Positions 29,364 through 38,967 of a stretch of 64,000 bases of DNA are shown here, piece after piece; position 1 is the stretch's first letter; each line of letters starts with the position of its first letter. The position numbers were made by a program, and so were the translations under genes. The DNA comes from Mycobacterium sp. (GTDB lineage: Bacteria > Actinomycetota > Actinomycetes > Mycobacteriales > Mycobacteriaceae). The notes beneath the pieces are model-generated. The model had not been told where the DNA came from and searched no databases. It saw only the letters and a list, made by a program, of their open reading frames with translations. The stretch lies in contig JAKFVT010000034.1 of assembly GCA_021732005.1 (NCBI GenBank), positions 114,720 to 178,719 of the forward strand, in the 5' to 3' direction.

Positions 29364-30512
29364 TTGCGCCGAAACCGACGTTTGGGCGCGAAAGTGCGAG
29401 TGGTGTGTGCCATTTCGTCGATCTCGGCGCTGGTGCTGGCGCCGACGGCGATCGCCGACCCACCGAGCCCGGCTCCTGACCCGATCCTCTCGCCACTGGC
29501 GCCGGGCCAGGTGGTGCGGATCGGGCCGATCGCCGGTACCGGGACGCCGACCCGCGACTACGGCATCGGCGCCACCGATTTGTGCGAGTTCATGGAATTC
29601 CCAACCGAATTGCTTCAGATCTGCGGTGACAGCTTCGCCGGCCAGGGTGTCGGATTCGGTGGGTGGTTCTCACCGGTCGCGCTGCGGGTGGCCGGCGACT
29701 CGGTCGACGATCCCGACGGCATCCGCTACACCGGGGTGGTCGGGGTGGACAAACCGCTGCTCGCCGACCCCAGGCCGCCGGGTGCGTCGCAGCTGCCCGC
29801 GGGGGTGGTGCAGATCAACCGGCAGAACTATCTGCTGGTGACCACCACCAAGGACCTGGTGCCACAGACCTCGCGGCTGGTGAAAGCGGTTGCCGGGCGG
29901 GGTGGTTGGCAGACCATCGCGGGTTCGCAGCGTCCCGCCTCCTACGCCGGCGGCCGTCAGACGCAGATCAGCGGCTACTACGACCCGATTCCGACGCCGG
30001 ACTCGCAGACCGGCTGGGTGTACATCGTGGCCAACAACTTCGACCGGTCCGGGCCGGTGATGCTCTACCGCGCCACGCGAGAGAGCTTCACCGACCGCGC
30101 GCGCTGGCAAGGCTGGGCGGCCGGTCCCGGCGGCGGCTGGAACAAGACGCCAACACCGTTGTGGCCGGACAAGATCGGCGAGATGAGCCTGCGGGAGGTC
30201 GACGGAAAGCCGGTGTTGTCGTACTTCAACGCCAGCACCGGGAACATGGAGATGCGGGTGGCCTACGACCCCACGGGACTGGGAACCGCGCCGGTCACGA
30301 CGGTGGTGCAGGCGGGTGACTGGCCCGATCCTCCTCAGAGCCTGCCGCCGCCGGAGGACAACCGGCTGGCGCAGCCCTACGGCGGCTACATCTCGCCGGG
30401 TTCGACGCTGGACGAGGTGCGGGTGTTCATCAGTCAGTGGAACACCACGCCGCGCGACCGCGCGCCCTACCGGGTGCTGCAGTTCGCGGTGAATCCGGTC
30501 AAGCCGTGGTGA
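29364..30512 (+). CDS. Exported DUF4185 protein, probable GH183 endo-D-arabinanase
   Basis: A 382-residue protein with a signal peptide (RRNRRLGAKVRVVCAISSISALVLAPTAIA is its basic and hydrophobic part) and a single DUF4185 domain spanning the rest, a beta-propeller-like fold with recurring aromatic and Asp-rich strands. DUF4185 has been reclassified as glycoside hydrolase family 183, with endo-acting enzymes on the D-arabinan of mycobacterial arabinogalactan; the M. tuberculosis homologue is Rv3707c. Activity here is inferred from family. A TTG start at 29364 is used. It ends in a 14-bp convergent overlap with the next gene. Confidence 0.7.
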   Translation: MRRNRRLGAKVRVVCAISSISALVLAPTAIADPPSPAPDPILSPLAPGQVVRIGPIAGTGTPTRDYGIGATDLCEFMEFPTELLQICGDSFAGQGVGFGGWFSPVALRVAGDSVDDPDGIRYTGVVGVDKPLLADPRPPGASQLPAGVVQINRQNYLLVTTTKDLVPQTSRLVKAVAGRGGWQTIAGSQRPASYAGGRQTQISGYYDPIPTPDSQTGWVYIVANNFDRSGPVMLYRATRESFTDRARWQGWAAGPGGGWNKTPTPLWPDKIGEMSLREVDGKPVLSYFNASTGNMEMRVAYDPTGLGTAPVTTVVQAGDWPDPPQSLPPPEDNRLAQPYGGYISPGSTLDEVRVFISQWNTTPRDRAPYRVLQFAVNPVKPW

Positions 30513-30717
30513 GTGGCTGCGTGAGCTTCGCTCGCATTCGCATGACCTGAATTTGGGCAACTCCCACGAGCAACACCGGCCACAGGATTCCCGCCGCGGC
30601 GATCAGCGGCAGGCGTACGCGAGCTCGTACCGCCTCACCTGGGTGAAAGGCGTCGGAGAAAACCCAAGCCAGAAAACAGAACAACGGCATGCCGGTGAGA
30701 TAGAGGTACAACAACAC
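30499..30717 (-). CDS. Small two-helix membrane protein, unknown function
   Basis: A 72-residue protein with two hydrophobic segments (MLLYLYLTGMPLFCFLAWVF at 1-20 and LIAAAGILWPVLLVGVAQI at about 38-56) and a positively charged C-terminus. The GTG at 30717 has AAGGAG eight bases upstream; the frame is open further up but those starts lack a ribosome site. No family is recognised. Between this gene and the next (30718-30832) nothing else convincing was found. Confidence 0.55.
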   Translation of the reverse strand: MLLYLYLTGMPLFCFLAWVFSDAFHPGEAVRARVRLPLIAAAGILWPVLLVGVAQIQVMRMRAKLTQPLTTA

Positions 30718-30832
30718 AGCGGAAACTCCTTCACGGCAACCCCTGCGACATCGTCGCAAAGTTCGCTGACGCTGTCCAGTTCTCTTGCCGACGGCATCTT
30801 GTTCACCTGCCGCCCGGAGCGATCGCTGGTAC

Positions 30833-31333
30833 TCAGCGGTTGTCGCGCTTAGCTTGCCGCCGCGCGCCGGATGCAATCGACCCGGCCTCGCGCTTCTTGC
30901 GACCCGGAGACTCACGGGACTGGTCCACCCGGGCCCGACCCAGCGTCGCCACCTTGCCGCCGCCCTTGGCCGGCTTCGCCGTGGTCGGGCTTTCCTGACG
31001 GGCTCGGGCCAGCCGCTCTTCTTTGAGTTCACGGGCGCTACGCGCTGCAGCGACGCCGAGCTGCTTGCTCACCCGTCCCAGGGCGCCTTCGAAGATCTCG
31101 GCCTTGGCGCCATTGCGTTCGTTGGCTGATCGGGCCGCACCTCGGGCACCCTTCGCCGAGACCTTCGCCGCGCCCTTGCGGCGGTAGAGCCCTACGTACT
31201 TGTTGCGTGCGCGTCGAATCCTGCGGTGCAAGTCCAGCAGCGCGTCCTCGTCGAGTTCGTTGAGCGCGGCGGGATCGGTCTCCCGGATCAACACGAACTC
31301 GGCTTCGGTCAGCGAGTTGAGCAGCTTGTTCAT
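30833..31333 (-). CDS. Basic Lys/Arg/Ala-rich protein, unknown function
   Basis: A 166-residue protein. Residues 1-50 form an acidic helical head (LLNSLTEAEFVLIRETDPAAL, then LDEDALLDLHRRIRRARNK), while the remainder is strongly basic with Lys/Arg/Ala/Gly runs such as GAAKVSAKGARGAARSA and a tail GRKKREAGSIASGARRQAK. This two-part layout, acidic head plus histone-like tail, suggests nucleic-acid binding, which is inference only. The ATG at 31333 is chosen for the conserved-looking start MNKLLNSL; an in-frame ATG at 31399 would add 22 residues. Confidence 0.6.
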   Translation of the reverse strand: MNKLLNSLTEAEFVLIRETDPAALNELDEDALLDLHRRIRRARNKYVGLYRRKGAAKVSAKGARGAARSANERNGAKAEIFEGALGRVSKQLGVAAARSARELKEERLARARQESPTTAKPAKGGGKVATLGRARVDQSRESPGRKKREAGSIASGARRQAKRDNR

Positions 31334-31461
31334 CTTTGGTTCATAGCGCGGGGCGGCCTCCTGCGGGTGGAAACGGCCATGCAAGCCAGAATCCGTCATT
31401 CACAGTATTTTCAAAGGTGGCACCTAACCAGCACTGGGCAGCACGCTCGCATGATCGACTC

Positions 31462-31911
31462 ATGACCGAAACACCCGAGCGGGCCGACGAGCCCGTAACC
31501 AGCCCTGTCGCCACTCTCGACCCGCCGCCACCGCCGCCGTACTACGGCCCGGCCCCCGTCGCCACCAGACCCAACCGGCTGTACCAGGCCGTCGCGTGGG
31601 TCGCGATCGCGGCCGGCACCGTCTTCATCGTCGGCGCGGTCTTCTTCACCGGATTCGTCCTCGGGCGCGCCAGCGGCCACGGCGGCTGGCACCACCACGG
31701 TGGGGATCGTGACTCTCAGCAGTTCCACCACCGGGGCGGACCTGGCGGTGGCCCCGGGATGATGATGCCCGGCGGAGGACCGTGGGGCCCGATGGGTCCC
31801 GGTGGTCCGGGCGGGCAGAACCAGGGTCCGGGCGCCGGCCCCGGATTCGGGCCGGGAGGCCCGGGCGGCGCAGGGCCCGGCGGCACCGCCACCCCGACCC
31901 CGCGGCCCTGA
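31462..31911 (+). CDS. Pro/Gly/His-rich single-pass membrane protein (Rv3706c-like)
   Basis: A 149-residue protein: a Pro-rich cytoplasmic N-terminus (PPPPPPYYGPAP, about 22-36), one transmembrane helix (about 47-70), then a low-complexity tail with a His cluster (GWHHHGGDRD, FHHRGG), methionines (GMMMPGG) and Gly/Pro repeats (GPGGPGG) ending TPTPRP. The His/Met-rich tail could bind metals, but this is speculation. It corresponds by position to the proline-rich protein Rv3706c. A strong hairpin follows at 31926-31957. Confidence 0.65.
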   Translation: MTETPERADEPVTSPVATLDPPPPPPYYGPAPVATRPNRLYQAVAWVAIAAGTVFIVGAVFFTGFVLGRASGHGGWHHHGGDRDSQQFHHRGGPGGGPGMMMPGGGPWGPMGPGGPGGQNQGPGAGPGFGPGGPGGAGPGGTATPTPRP

Positions 31912-31925
31912 CCGCACCGCAGACG

Positions 31926-31957
31926 TGCCCAGCGTCCTACCCCCCGGACGCTGGGCA
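31926..31957. terminator. Terminator-like hairpin before katA
   Basis: A perfect 12-bp stem TGCCCAGCGTCC/GGACGCTGGGCA with an 8-base C-rich loop, 15 bases after the Pro/Gly-rich gene. No T-run follows, as is common for mycobacterial terminators. It probably separates that gene from katA. Confidence 0.7.
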
Positions 31958-32056
31958 CCCTGCTGTTCAGGGATCCCCCCGGCGTCGTTCTGGGAGAGTA
32001 GAACGGGTCTTGGGTACACGCCTTCCGTAAGGCGCTGACACCAGATAGGGGAGACG

Positions 32057-33505
32057 ATGACTGAGAAATTTGCGACGACTGATGCCGGTGCTCCAGCCCC
32101 GAGCCTCGAACATTCTTTGACCGTCGGGCCCGACGGCCCGATCCTGCTCCAGGACCACTACCTGATCGAGCAGATGGCCAACTTCAATCGCGAACGTATC
32201 CCGGAGCGCCAGCCGCACGCCAAAGGCGGCGGTGCGTTCGGAACATTCGAAGTGACCCAAGACGTCAGCAAATTCACTCGTGCGGCGTTCCTGCAGCCCG
32301 GCACCAAAACGGACATGTTGGCCAGATTCTCGACCGTCGCCGGCGAGCGCGGCAGCCCAGACACCTGGCGTGACCCCCGCGGATTCGCGCTGAAGTTCTA
32401 CACCTCCGAGGGCAACTTCGACCTCGTCGGCAACAACACCCCGGTGTTCTTCCTGCGGGATCCGATCAAGTTCCAGAACTTCATCCGCTCCCAGAAGCGC
32501 CTGCAGTCCTCGAACCTGCGTGATCACCACATGCAGTGGGACTTCTGGACGCTCTCACCGGAATCCGCACACCAGGTCACCTGGTTGATGGGTGACCGCG
32601 GTATCCCGAAGACCTGGCGCAACATGAATGGCTACTCCAGTCACACCTACAGCTGGCTGAACGCGGCCGGCGAGTTGTCCTGGGTGAAGTACCACTTCAA
32701 GACCGACCAGGGCATCGAATTCCTCACCCAGGAGGAAGGCGACGAATTAGCCGGCAGCGACGGCGATTACCACCAGCGCGACCTCTTCGACAGCATCGAG
32801 GGCGGTAACTTCCCGAGTTGGACGCTGCATGTCCAGATCATGCCGTTCGAGGACGCCAAGACCTACCGGTTCAATCCCTTCGACCTGACCAAGGTGTGGC
32901 CGCACAGCGACTATCCGCTGCACGAAGTTGGTCGAATGACGTTGAACCGCAACGTCACCGATTACCACGCCGAGGTGGAGCAGGCCGCTTTCGAACCGAA
33001 CAACATCGTGCCCGGTACCGGATTGAGCCCGGACAAAATGCTGTTGGCGCGTGGCTTCTCCTACAGCGACGCTCATCGGCATCGGCTCGGAGTGAACTAC
33101 AAGCAGATCCCGGTCAACACACCGCGAGTCGAGGTGCACAGCTACTCCAAAGACGGTGCGATGCGGATGCGCAACGTGACCGACCCGGTGTACGCGCCGA
33201 ATTCGGTCGGTGGCCCGCAGGCCGATCCCGCGCGGGCGGCTGAGGTGCACTGGGTCTCGGACGGCGATATGGTCCGCACGGCCTATGCCCTTCGTGAAGA
33301 CGATGACGACTGGGGCCAGGCTGGCACCCTGGTTCGTGAAGTGCTCGATGACGATGCCCGAAACCGATTGGTGCACAACGTCATCGGCCATGTATCCAAA
33401 GGTGTAAAGGAGCCGGTGCTGTCCCGGGTGTTCGAGTACTGGCGCAACGTCGATGCAGACCTCGGCAAGAAGATCGAGGAAGGCGTGCGAGGCAAGACCG
33501 GGTAA
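32057..33505 (+). CDS. katA: Monofunctional haem catalase
   Basis: A 482-residue small-subunit (clade 3-like) catalase that breaks down hydrogen peroxide. The distal His is H54 ([13 protein letters not shown]), the distal Asn N127 (VGNNTPVFF), and the haem-ligand Tyr Y336 ([14 protein letters not shown]). Length and motifs are complete. ATG 32057 with GGGGAG upstream; a small hairpin CGCCTT/AAGGCG at 32019-32034 lies in the leader. This catalase is not part of the set I recall between Rv3706c and Rv3705c in M. tuberculosis, so it is an addition in this lineage. Confidence 0.95.
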   Translation: MTEKFATTDAGAPAPSLEHSLTVGPDGPILLQDHYLIEQMANFNRERIPERQPHAKGGGAFGTFEVTQDVSKFTRAAFLQPGTKTDMLARFSTVAGERGSPDTWRDPRGFALKFYTSEGNFDLVGNNTPVFFLRDPIKFQNFIRSQKRLQSSNLRDHHMQWDFWTLSPESAHQVTWLMGDRGIPKTWRNMNGYSSHTYSWLNAAGELSWVKYHFKTDQGIEFLTQEEGDELAGSDGDYHQRDLFDSIEGGNFPSWTLHVQIMPFEDAKTYRFNPFDLTKVWPHSDYPLHEVGRMTLNRNVTDYHAEVEQAAFEPNNIVPGTGLSPDKMLLARGFSYSDAHRHRLGVNYKQIPVNTPRVEVHSYSKDGAMRMRNVTDPVYAPNSVGGPQADPARAAEVHWVSDGDMVRTAYALREDDDDWGQAGTLVREVLDDDARNRLVHNVIGHVSKGVKEPVLSRVFEYWRNVDADLGKKIEEGVRGKTG

Positions 33506-33509
33506 CAGC

Positions 33510-33567
33510 CGAAATTGACATGAAGGTTGTGATTGGGCGAATTTTCACGACCTTCATGTCGATCTCG
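33510..33567. terminator. Palindromic terminator-like element after katA
   Basis: Arms 33510-33532 and 33545-33567 pair over 23 bases with three mismatches around a 12-base loop; the core GACATGAAGGT/ACCTTCATGTC is perfect. The right arm starts CGAGATCGAC when read on the minus strand, resembling the CGAGATTGA ends of the palindromes at 7652 and 8586. It separates katA from the OsmC gene. Confidence 0.7.
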
Positions 33568-33588
33568 CGGCCTGGCATGATCGAAGCC

Positions 33589-34017
33589 ATGAGCATCGAG
33601 GTCATCTACACCGCGGAATCGACGGCCAGCGGCGGCGGGCGTGACGGCCACGTGAAGTCGTCGGACAACCGAATCGATCTGGAGACCAGGCCGCCCAAGG
33701 AAGCAGGCGGCAACGGCGAGGGCACCAACCCCGAGCAACTGTTCTCGGCGGGCTATGCCGCCTGCTTCCTGGGCGCCCTGCAACTGGTGGCGCGGTCGGA
33801 GAAGATCGGGCTCGACAGCGCGTCGGGGGTCACCGCGCAGGTCGGCTTCGGTAAGGACGCCGACGGCGGGTACGGCATCAACGCCCACCTCATCGGCTAC
33901 CTCCCCGGTCTCGAGCAGGGCCAGGCCGAGGACCTGATGAATAAGGCTCACCAGGTGTGCCCGTACTCGAAGGCCACCCGCGGCAATATCGACGTCACGC
34001 TGACCGCCAAGGTCTGA
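33589..34017 (+). CDS. Organic hydroperoxide resistance protein, Ohr/OsmC family
   Basis: A 142-residue thiol peroxidase of the Ohr group, which reduces organic hydroperoxides. Both catalytic cysteines are present: C59 (GYAACFLGAL) and C124 (HQVCPYS). The N-terminus IEVIYTAESTASGGGRDGHV is typical of Ohr. ATG 33589 starts the conserved region; an upstream frame through the palindrome is rejected. It lies after katA and two bases before the PknH-sensor-like gene. Confidence 0.9.
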   Translation: MSIEVIYTAESTASGGGRDGHVKSSDNRIDLETRPPKEAGGNGEGTNPEQLFSAGYAACFLGALQLVARSEKIGLDSASGVTAQVGFGKDADGGYGINAHLIGYLPGLEQGQAEDLMNKAHQVCPYSKATRGNIDVTLTAKV

Positions 34018-34021
34018 TGTG

Positions 34022-34663
34022 ATGCGCACCGCCGCCGCGGCGGCCGCAGTGCTGGCAGCAGTCGTGAGCGGGGCTGCTCCGGCGCAGGCCCGGCCGGCGG
34101 ACCCGGGCGTGGTCTCCTATGCCGTGCTGGCCAAGGGCTCGGTGGGCAACATCGTCGGAGCACCGATGACGTGGGAATCGGTGAGCACCGACCCGGTGCA
34201 GGGGTTCTGGGTCGATCTGCCGGTCTGCAACAACTGGGCCGACATCGGGCTGCCCGAGGTGTTCAACGACCCCGACCTGGCGTCGTTCAACAGCGCGGTG
34301 ACCCAAACCTCGGCCACCGACCAGAACCACCTGGTCAAACAGGCCATCGGGGTGTTCGCCACCGCCGACGCCGCCACCCGCGCCTACCACCGCGTCGTCG
34401 ACCGCACCGTCGGGTGCGGCGGCCAGACCACCGCGATGCACCTCGACGACGGAACAACCCAGGTGTGGTCTTTCGGCGGTGCGTCCCCGACCGCCACCGA
34501 CGCGGTGTGGGTCAAACAGGAAGCAGATACCGATCGGCGGTGTTTCACCCAGACGCGGTTGCGGGAAAACGTGCTTTTGCAGGCCAAGGTCTGCCAGTCC
34601 GGCAACGGCGGGCCGGCGGTCAACGTGCTTGCCGGCGCCATGCAGAACACACTGGGTCTATAG
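34022..34663 (+). CDS. Exported PknH-type sensor-domain protein (Rv3705c-like)
   Basis: A 213-residue secreted protein with a signal peptide (about 1-24) and one domain of the PknH_C sensor type. Four cysteines (PVCNNW, TVGCGGQ, RRCFTQ, KVCQSG) fit the two disulfides of that fold. PknH sensor domains bind a ligand in a cleft; no kinase is attached here and the ligand is unknown. ATG 34022; a GTG one codon earlier is equally possible. It lies between the Ohr gene and egtA. Confidence 0.8.
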   Translation: MRTAAAAAAVLAAVVSGAAPAQARPADPGVVSYAVLAKGSVGNIVGAPMTWESVSTDPVQGFWVDLPVCNNWADIGLPEVFNDPDLASFNSAVTQTSATDQNHLVKQAIGVFATADAATRAYHRVVDRTVGCGGQTTAMHLDDGTTQVWSFGGASPTATDAVWVKQEADTDRRCFTQTRLRENVLLQAKVCQSGNGGPAVNVLAGAMQNTLGL

Positions 34664-34740
34664 CGAGGTCGGGTGAACGTCATCAACGGGTCAGCCGAGG
34701 ATCGACGAAATTTGTCGGTGCGGTCTGGAAGATGGATGTC

Positions 34741-36030
34741 ATGACGTTCGTCGTCACCTCGGAGCCGGGCCGGGCACCTTGTGGGTCGGGTGCCGAAGAA
34801 CGTGTCCTGAACAGCTCATCCTCGGCCGCTTTGCACATCGCGGGCGCCACACTGGACGACGGCCCGATCGGCCGGGTGGGTCTGGAACTCGAGGCGCACT
34901 GCTTCGATCTGGCGGATCCGCTGCGTCGTCCAGGCTGGTCGGAACTGAGCGACGTGATCGCCACCGTGGGACCGTTGCCCGGCGGCAGCGCCGTCACCGT
35001 GGAACCCGGGGGCGCGGTCGAACTCTCCGGCCCGCCGGCCGACGGGCCCCTGCCGGCGATCGCCGCGCTGGCCGCCGACCGGGCAACCCTGTGTTCGGTG
35101 TTCGCCGACGCCGGCCTCGGCCTGGTCCTGCTCGGCGCCGACCCGCTTCGCCGCCCTAAGCGGGTCAATCCTGGCGCCCGCTATCAGGCGATGGAACAGT
35201 TCTTCGTCGCGTCAGGGACGGCGAGCGCCGGGGCCGCGATGATGACTTCGACGGCCTCGATCCAGATCAATCTCGACGCCGGTCCCCGCGACGGCTGGGC
35301 CGAGCGGGTTCGGCTGGCCCACGCGCTCGGCCCCACGATGATCGCGATCGCCGGCAATTCACCGCTGCTCGGTGGGGACTTCACCGGCTGGGTGTCGACC
35401 CGACAGCGGGTGTGGAGTCAGCTGGATTCGGCGCGCTGCGGGCCGGTCCTGGGCGCCAGCGGTGACGATCCCTGCACCGACTGGGCCCGCTACGCGCTCA
35501 AGGCGCCGGTGATGCTGGTGCACAACCCGGATCCGGTCGCGGTCACCGAGCACGTGCCGTTCGCGGACTGGGCCGACGGACTGGTGCTACTGGGCGATCG
35601 CCGCCCGACCACCGCCGACCTCGACTACCACCTCACCACGCTGTTTCCGCCGGTGCGCCCGCGGCGCTGGCTGGAAATCCGCTACCTCGACAGCGTGCCC
35701 GACGCCCTGCTGCCCGCGGTCGTGTTCCTCGTCGTCACCCTGCTCGACGACCCGGCCCTCGCCGAGTTGGCCGCCGAGGCCGTCGAACCGGTCGCGACCG
35801 CATGGGACCTGGCCGCCCGGGTCGGCCTCAAAGACGACCGCCTTTACGAAGCGGCCAACCGCTGCGTTTCGCTCGTCGCCGACCGGACCCCCGCGGAATT
35901 ATCCGAGTCGATGCGGCGGTTGGTGCACAACGTGGAAGAAGGCCGATGCCCAGCCGACGATTTCGCCGACCAGGCGATCGAGCGCGGCATCGAAGGCGCA
36001 GTCCTGCAGATGGCCGAGGCGACAGCGTGA
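34741..36030 (+). CDS. egtA: Ergothioneine biosynthesis glutamate-cysteine ligase EgtA
   Basis: A 429-residue GCS2-family ligase that makes gamma-glutamylcysteine, the sulfur donor for ergothioneine. The glutamate-site region [14 protein letters not shown] begins the catalytic core; [13 protein letters not shown] and WLEIRYLDS are further family motifs. The ATG at 34741 has GGAAG eight bases upstream; an ATG three codons earlier (34732) has no spacing for a ribosome site, and the frame remains open far upstream over the preceding gene but without conservation. First gene of egtABCDE; its stop overlaps egtB by 4 bp. Confidence 0.95.
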   Translation: MTFVVTSEPGRAPCGSGAEERVLNSSSSAALHIAGATLDDGPIGRVGLELEAHCFDLADPLRRPGWSELSDVIATVGPLPGGSAVTVEPGGAVELSGPPADGPLPAIAALAADRATLCSVFADAGLGLVLLGADPLRRPKRVNPGARYQAMEQFFVASGTASAGAAMMTSTASIQINLDAGPRDGWAERVRLAHALGPTMIAIAGNSPLLGGDFTGWVSTRQRVWSQLDSARCGPVLGASGDDPCTDWARYALKAPVMLVHNPDPVAVTEHVPFADWADGLVLLGDRRPTTADLDYHLTTLFPPVRPRRWLEIRYLDSVPDALLPAVVFLVVTLLDDPALAELAAEAVEPVATAWDLAARVGLKDDRLYEAANRCVSLVADRTPAELSESMRRLVHNVEEGRCPADDFADQAIERGIEGAVLQMAEATA

Positions 36031-37313
36031 TCGCACGCGAGACGCTGGCCCGGGACCTCGAACTGGCCCGCCAGCGCACCCTGACTCTGACCGACTTCGA
36101 CGACGCCGAGTTGCACCGTCAGTACAGCCCACTGATGAGTCCACTGGTGTGGGACCTCGCCCATATCGGGCAACAAGAAGAGCTGTGGCTGCTGCGCGAC
36201 GGCGACCCGAATCGGCCCGGCATGCTGCCCGCCAACATCGAAGGCCTCTACGACGCGTTCGTGCATTCCCGCGCCAGCCGCGTCGACCTCCCGCTGCTGT
36301 CACCGGCGCAGTCCCGCGCGTACTGCACCAGTGTGCGGGCCGCCGCACTCGACGTGCTCGACACCTTGCCCCACCGCGATGACGACGCGGAGGTCGCGTT
36401 CCGCTTCGGCCTGGTGATCAGCCACGAGAACCAGCACGACGAGACAATTCTGCAGGCGCTCAACTTGCGCAGCGGCGCACCGATTTTGGCGCATCGGATG
36501 ACGCTGCCCCAGGGCAGGCCGGGGCTGGCCGGCAGCTCGGTACTAGTGCCGGGAGGTCCGTTCGTCCTCGGTGTCGACGCGGCGACCGAACCGCTGTCAT
36601 TGGACAACGAACGCCCCGCCCATGTGATCGATGTGCCGGCGTTCCGCATCGGCCGGGTGCCGGTGACCAACGCCGAATGGCGGCAGTTCATCGACGACGG
36701 CGGCTACACCCAACAGCGATGGTGGTCGACGCGCGGATGGGAGCATCGAGTCCAGACCGGCTTGAGCGCACCGGAGTTCTGGAATCCGGACGGCACCCGA
36801 ACCCGATTCGGCCACGTCGAGGACATCCCCGGCGATGAACCCGTCCAGCACATCACCTTTTTCGAAGCCGAGGCCTACGCGGCGTGGGCGGGCGCACGGT
36901 TACCGAGTGAAGTGGAATGGGAGAAGGCCGCCGCCTGGGATCCCGTGATCGGGTCGCGCCGCCGCTACCCGTGGGGCTCGGAGGAACCGACGCCGGACCG
37001 GGCCAACCTCGGCGGCCAGGCGCTGCGTCCTGCGCCGGTAGGGGCCTACCCCGATGGGGCGTCGGCCTATGGCGCCGAGCAGATGCTCGGAGATGTGTGG
37101 GAGTGGACCACCTCGCCGCTGCGGCCATGGCCGGGCTTCACACCGATGATCTATCAACGCTATTCGGAGCCGTTCTTCGACGGTGACTACAAGGTGCTGC
37201 GCGGTGGTTCGTGGGCGGTGGGCTCCGACACGCTGCGGCCCAGCTTCCGGAACTGGGATCACCCGATCCGCCGGCAGATATTCTCCGGTGTGCGCTTGGC
37301 GTGGGACGTCTGA
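36027..37313 (+). CDS. egtB: Sulfoxide synthase EgtB
   Basis: A 428-residue non-haem iron enzyme that joins gamma-glutamylcysteine to hercynine with oxygen, forming the C-S bond. The N-terminal DinB-like domain supplies the iron ligands H46 (WDLAHIGQ), H133 and H137 (SHENQH); the C-terminal FGE-sulfatase domain (about 165-428) carries [24 protein letters not shown] and [11 protein letters not shown] start overlapping the egtA stop (GTGA). Ends one base into the egtC ATG. Confidence 0.97.
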   Translation: MIARETLARDLELARQRTLTLTDFDDAELHRQYSPLMSPLVWDLAHIGQQEELWLLRDGDPNRPGMLPANIEGLYDAFVHSRASRVDLPLLSPAQSRAYCTSVRAAALDVLDTLPHRDDDAEVAFRFGLVISHENQHDETILQALNLRSGAPILAHRMTLPQGRPGLAGSSVLVPGGPFVLGVDAATEPLSLDNERPAHVIDVPAFRIGRVPVTNAEWRQFIDDGGYTQQRWWSTRGWEHRVQTGLSAPEFWNPDGTRTRFGHVEDIPGDEPVQHITFFEAEAYAAWAGARLPSEVEWEKAAAWDPVIGSRRRYPWGSEEPTPDRANLGGQALRPAPVGAYPDGASAYGAEQMLGDVWEWTTSPLRPWPGFTPMIYQRYSEPFFDGDYKVLRGGSWAVGSDTLRPSFRNWDHPIRRQIFSGVRLAWDV

Positions 37314-38005
37314 TGTGCCGGCATCTGGGCTGGCTGGGCGAGCCCGTGGCGATCGCCTCGTTGGTCCTCGATCCGCCGTGCGGGTTGAGGGTGCAGTCCT
37401 ACGCGCCGCGCCGGCAGAAGCACGGCTTGATCAACGCCGACGGATGGGGCGTGGGCTTCTTCGATGGTGACGAGGTGCGCCGCTGGCGCAGCGCGTCACC
37501 GCTGTGGGGCGACGTGTCGTTTGCCTCGGTCTCGCCGGCGTTGCGCAGCAATTGCATTGTCGCAGCGGTGCGTTCGGCGACGGTCGGCATGCCGATCGAG
37601 GCCAGTGCGTCCGCCCCGTTCAGTGATGGCAGCTGGCTGCTGTCCCACAACGGGGTGGTCGACCGGGGCGTGCTGCCCGTCAGCGCGTCAGCCGAATCCA
37701 CCGTCGACAGTGCCATTCTGGCGGCGTTGATCTTCGACCGCGGACCGGAGAACCTCGGCGATACGATCGCTGAAGTCGGGGCGGCAGATCCGGGCGCCCG
37801 GCTGAATATCATGGCCGCCAACGGGTCTCGGCTTCTAGCCACCACCTGGGGCGACACCCTGTCGGTGTTGCGCCGCGGTGATGGAGTGGTGCTGGCCAGC
37901 GAACCCTATGACGATCACCCCGACTGGCAGGACATCCCGGACCGGCATCTCGTCGACGTGAGCGGGGGACAGGTGACGCTGAGCCCGCTGAAAGGATCTT
38001 TGTGA
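37313..38005 (+). CDS. egtC: Gamma-glutamyl-hercynylcysteine sulfoxide hydrolase EgtC
   Basis: A 230-residue class II amidotransferase-type hydrolase that removes glutamate from the EgtB product. The N-terminal nucleophile is Cys2 (MCRHLGWLG), the Arg motif AAVRSATVG and the Asn motif LLSHNGVVD are present. ATG at 37313 shares one base with the egtB stop (TGATG). Confidence 0.97.
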   Translation: MCRHLGWLGEPVAIASLVLDPPCGLRVQSYAPRRQKHGLINADGWGVGFFDGDEVRRWRSASPLWGDVSFASVSPALRSNCIVAAVRSATVGMPIEASASAPFSDGSWLLSHNGVVDRGVLPVSASAESTVDSAILAALIFDRGPENLGDTIAEVGAADPGARLNIMAANGSRLLATTWGDTLSVLRRGDGVVLASEPYDDHPDWQDIPDRHLVDVSGGQVTLSPLKGSL

Positions 38006-38967
38006 CGTTCACGCTGTCGAACTACCTGGCCGCCGACGCTGCCGCCCAGGCGCTGCGCGACGATGTGCTGCACGGCTTGACGCAGACACCGAAGTCTTTG
38101 CCGCCCAAATGGTTCTACGACGCCGTCGGCAGTGACCTGTTCGACCAGATCACCCGCCTGCCCGAGTATTACCCGACCCGGACCGAAGCGCAGATCCTGC
38201 GGTCTCAGTCGCCGGCGATCGCGGCCGCGAGTGGTGCCGGCACGCTGGTGGAGCTCGGCAGCGGAACATCAGAGAAGACGCGGTTGCTGCTGAGCGCCAT
38301 GCGCGACAATGGGTCGCTGCGGCGTTTTGTGCCGTTCGACGTCGACTCCAGTGTCTTGGAACTGGCGGGAGCGGCGCTGGAGCAGGAGTATCCGGATCTC
38401 GACATCGACGCGGTGTGTGGCGATTTCGAGGAACACTTGGCCAAGATCCCCTCCGGCGGTCGCCGATTGTTCGTGTTCCTCGGGTCCACCATCGGCAATC
38501 TGACCGCCGCCCCGCGCGCGCAGTTCCTCACCGCGCTCGCCGACGTACTCGACCCCGGGGACAGCCTGCTGCTGGGCACCGACCTCGTCAAGGACACCGA
38601 TCGCCTGGTTCGCGCCTACGACGACAGCGCCGGTGTGACCGCACGGTTCAACCTCAACGTGCTGACCGTGGTCAATCGAGAACTGGACGCCGACTTCGAC
38701 ATCGACGCTTTTGAGCACGTCGCCCGCTGGAACCCCGACGAGGAGCGCATCGAGATGTGGCTGCGCGCAACGTCTCCGCAGCAGGTGACCGTCGCCGGGC
38801 TGGACCTGCGCGTCGAGTTCGCCGCAGGCGAGGAGATGCTCACCGAGGTGTCGTGCAAGTTTCGGCCCGAGGCCGTCGCGCAGGAGCTGGAGGCGGCCGG
38901 GCTGCGGCGGAGACAGTGGTGGACCGATGAGGCCGGGGACTTCGGGCTGTCGCTGGCGGTGAAGTGA
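38002..38967 (+). CDS. egtD: Histidine N-alpha-methyltransferase EgtD
   Basis: A 321-residue SAM-dependent enzyme that trimethylates histidine to hercynine, the first dedicated step. Family motifs include [34 protein letters not shown] (SAM-binding) and [10 protein letters not shown]. The GTG start overlaps the egtC stop by 4 bp. Length matches the M. smegmatis enzyme. Confidence 0.98.
   Translation: MTFTLSNYLAADAAAQALRDDVLHGLTQTPKSLPPKWFYDAVGSDLFDQITRLPEYYPTRTEAQILRSQSPAIAAASGAGTLVELGSGTSEKTRLLLSAMRDNGSLRRFVPFDVDSSVLELAGAALEQEYPDLDIDAVCGDFEEHLAKIPSGGRRLFVFLGSTIGNLTAAPRAQFLTALADVLDPGDSLLLGTDLVKDTDRLVRAYDDSAGVTARFNLNVLTVVNRELDADFDIDAFEHVARWNPDEERIEMWLRATSPQQVTVAGLDLRVEFAAGEEMLTEVSCKFRPEAVAQELEAAGLRRRQWWTDEAGDFGLSLAVK

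Noticed and set aside
30603..30806. A 67-codon minus-strand frame upstream of the small membrane protein
   Set aside because: It is out of frame with the membrane protein, overlaps its start, and shows no ribosome site or domain.
34171..34740. Upstream extension of egtA through the sensor-domain gene
   Set aside because: The frame stays open, but the extension is Arg-rich, lies over another gene in a different frame, and the ATG at 34741 has a proper ribosome site.
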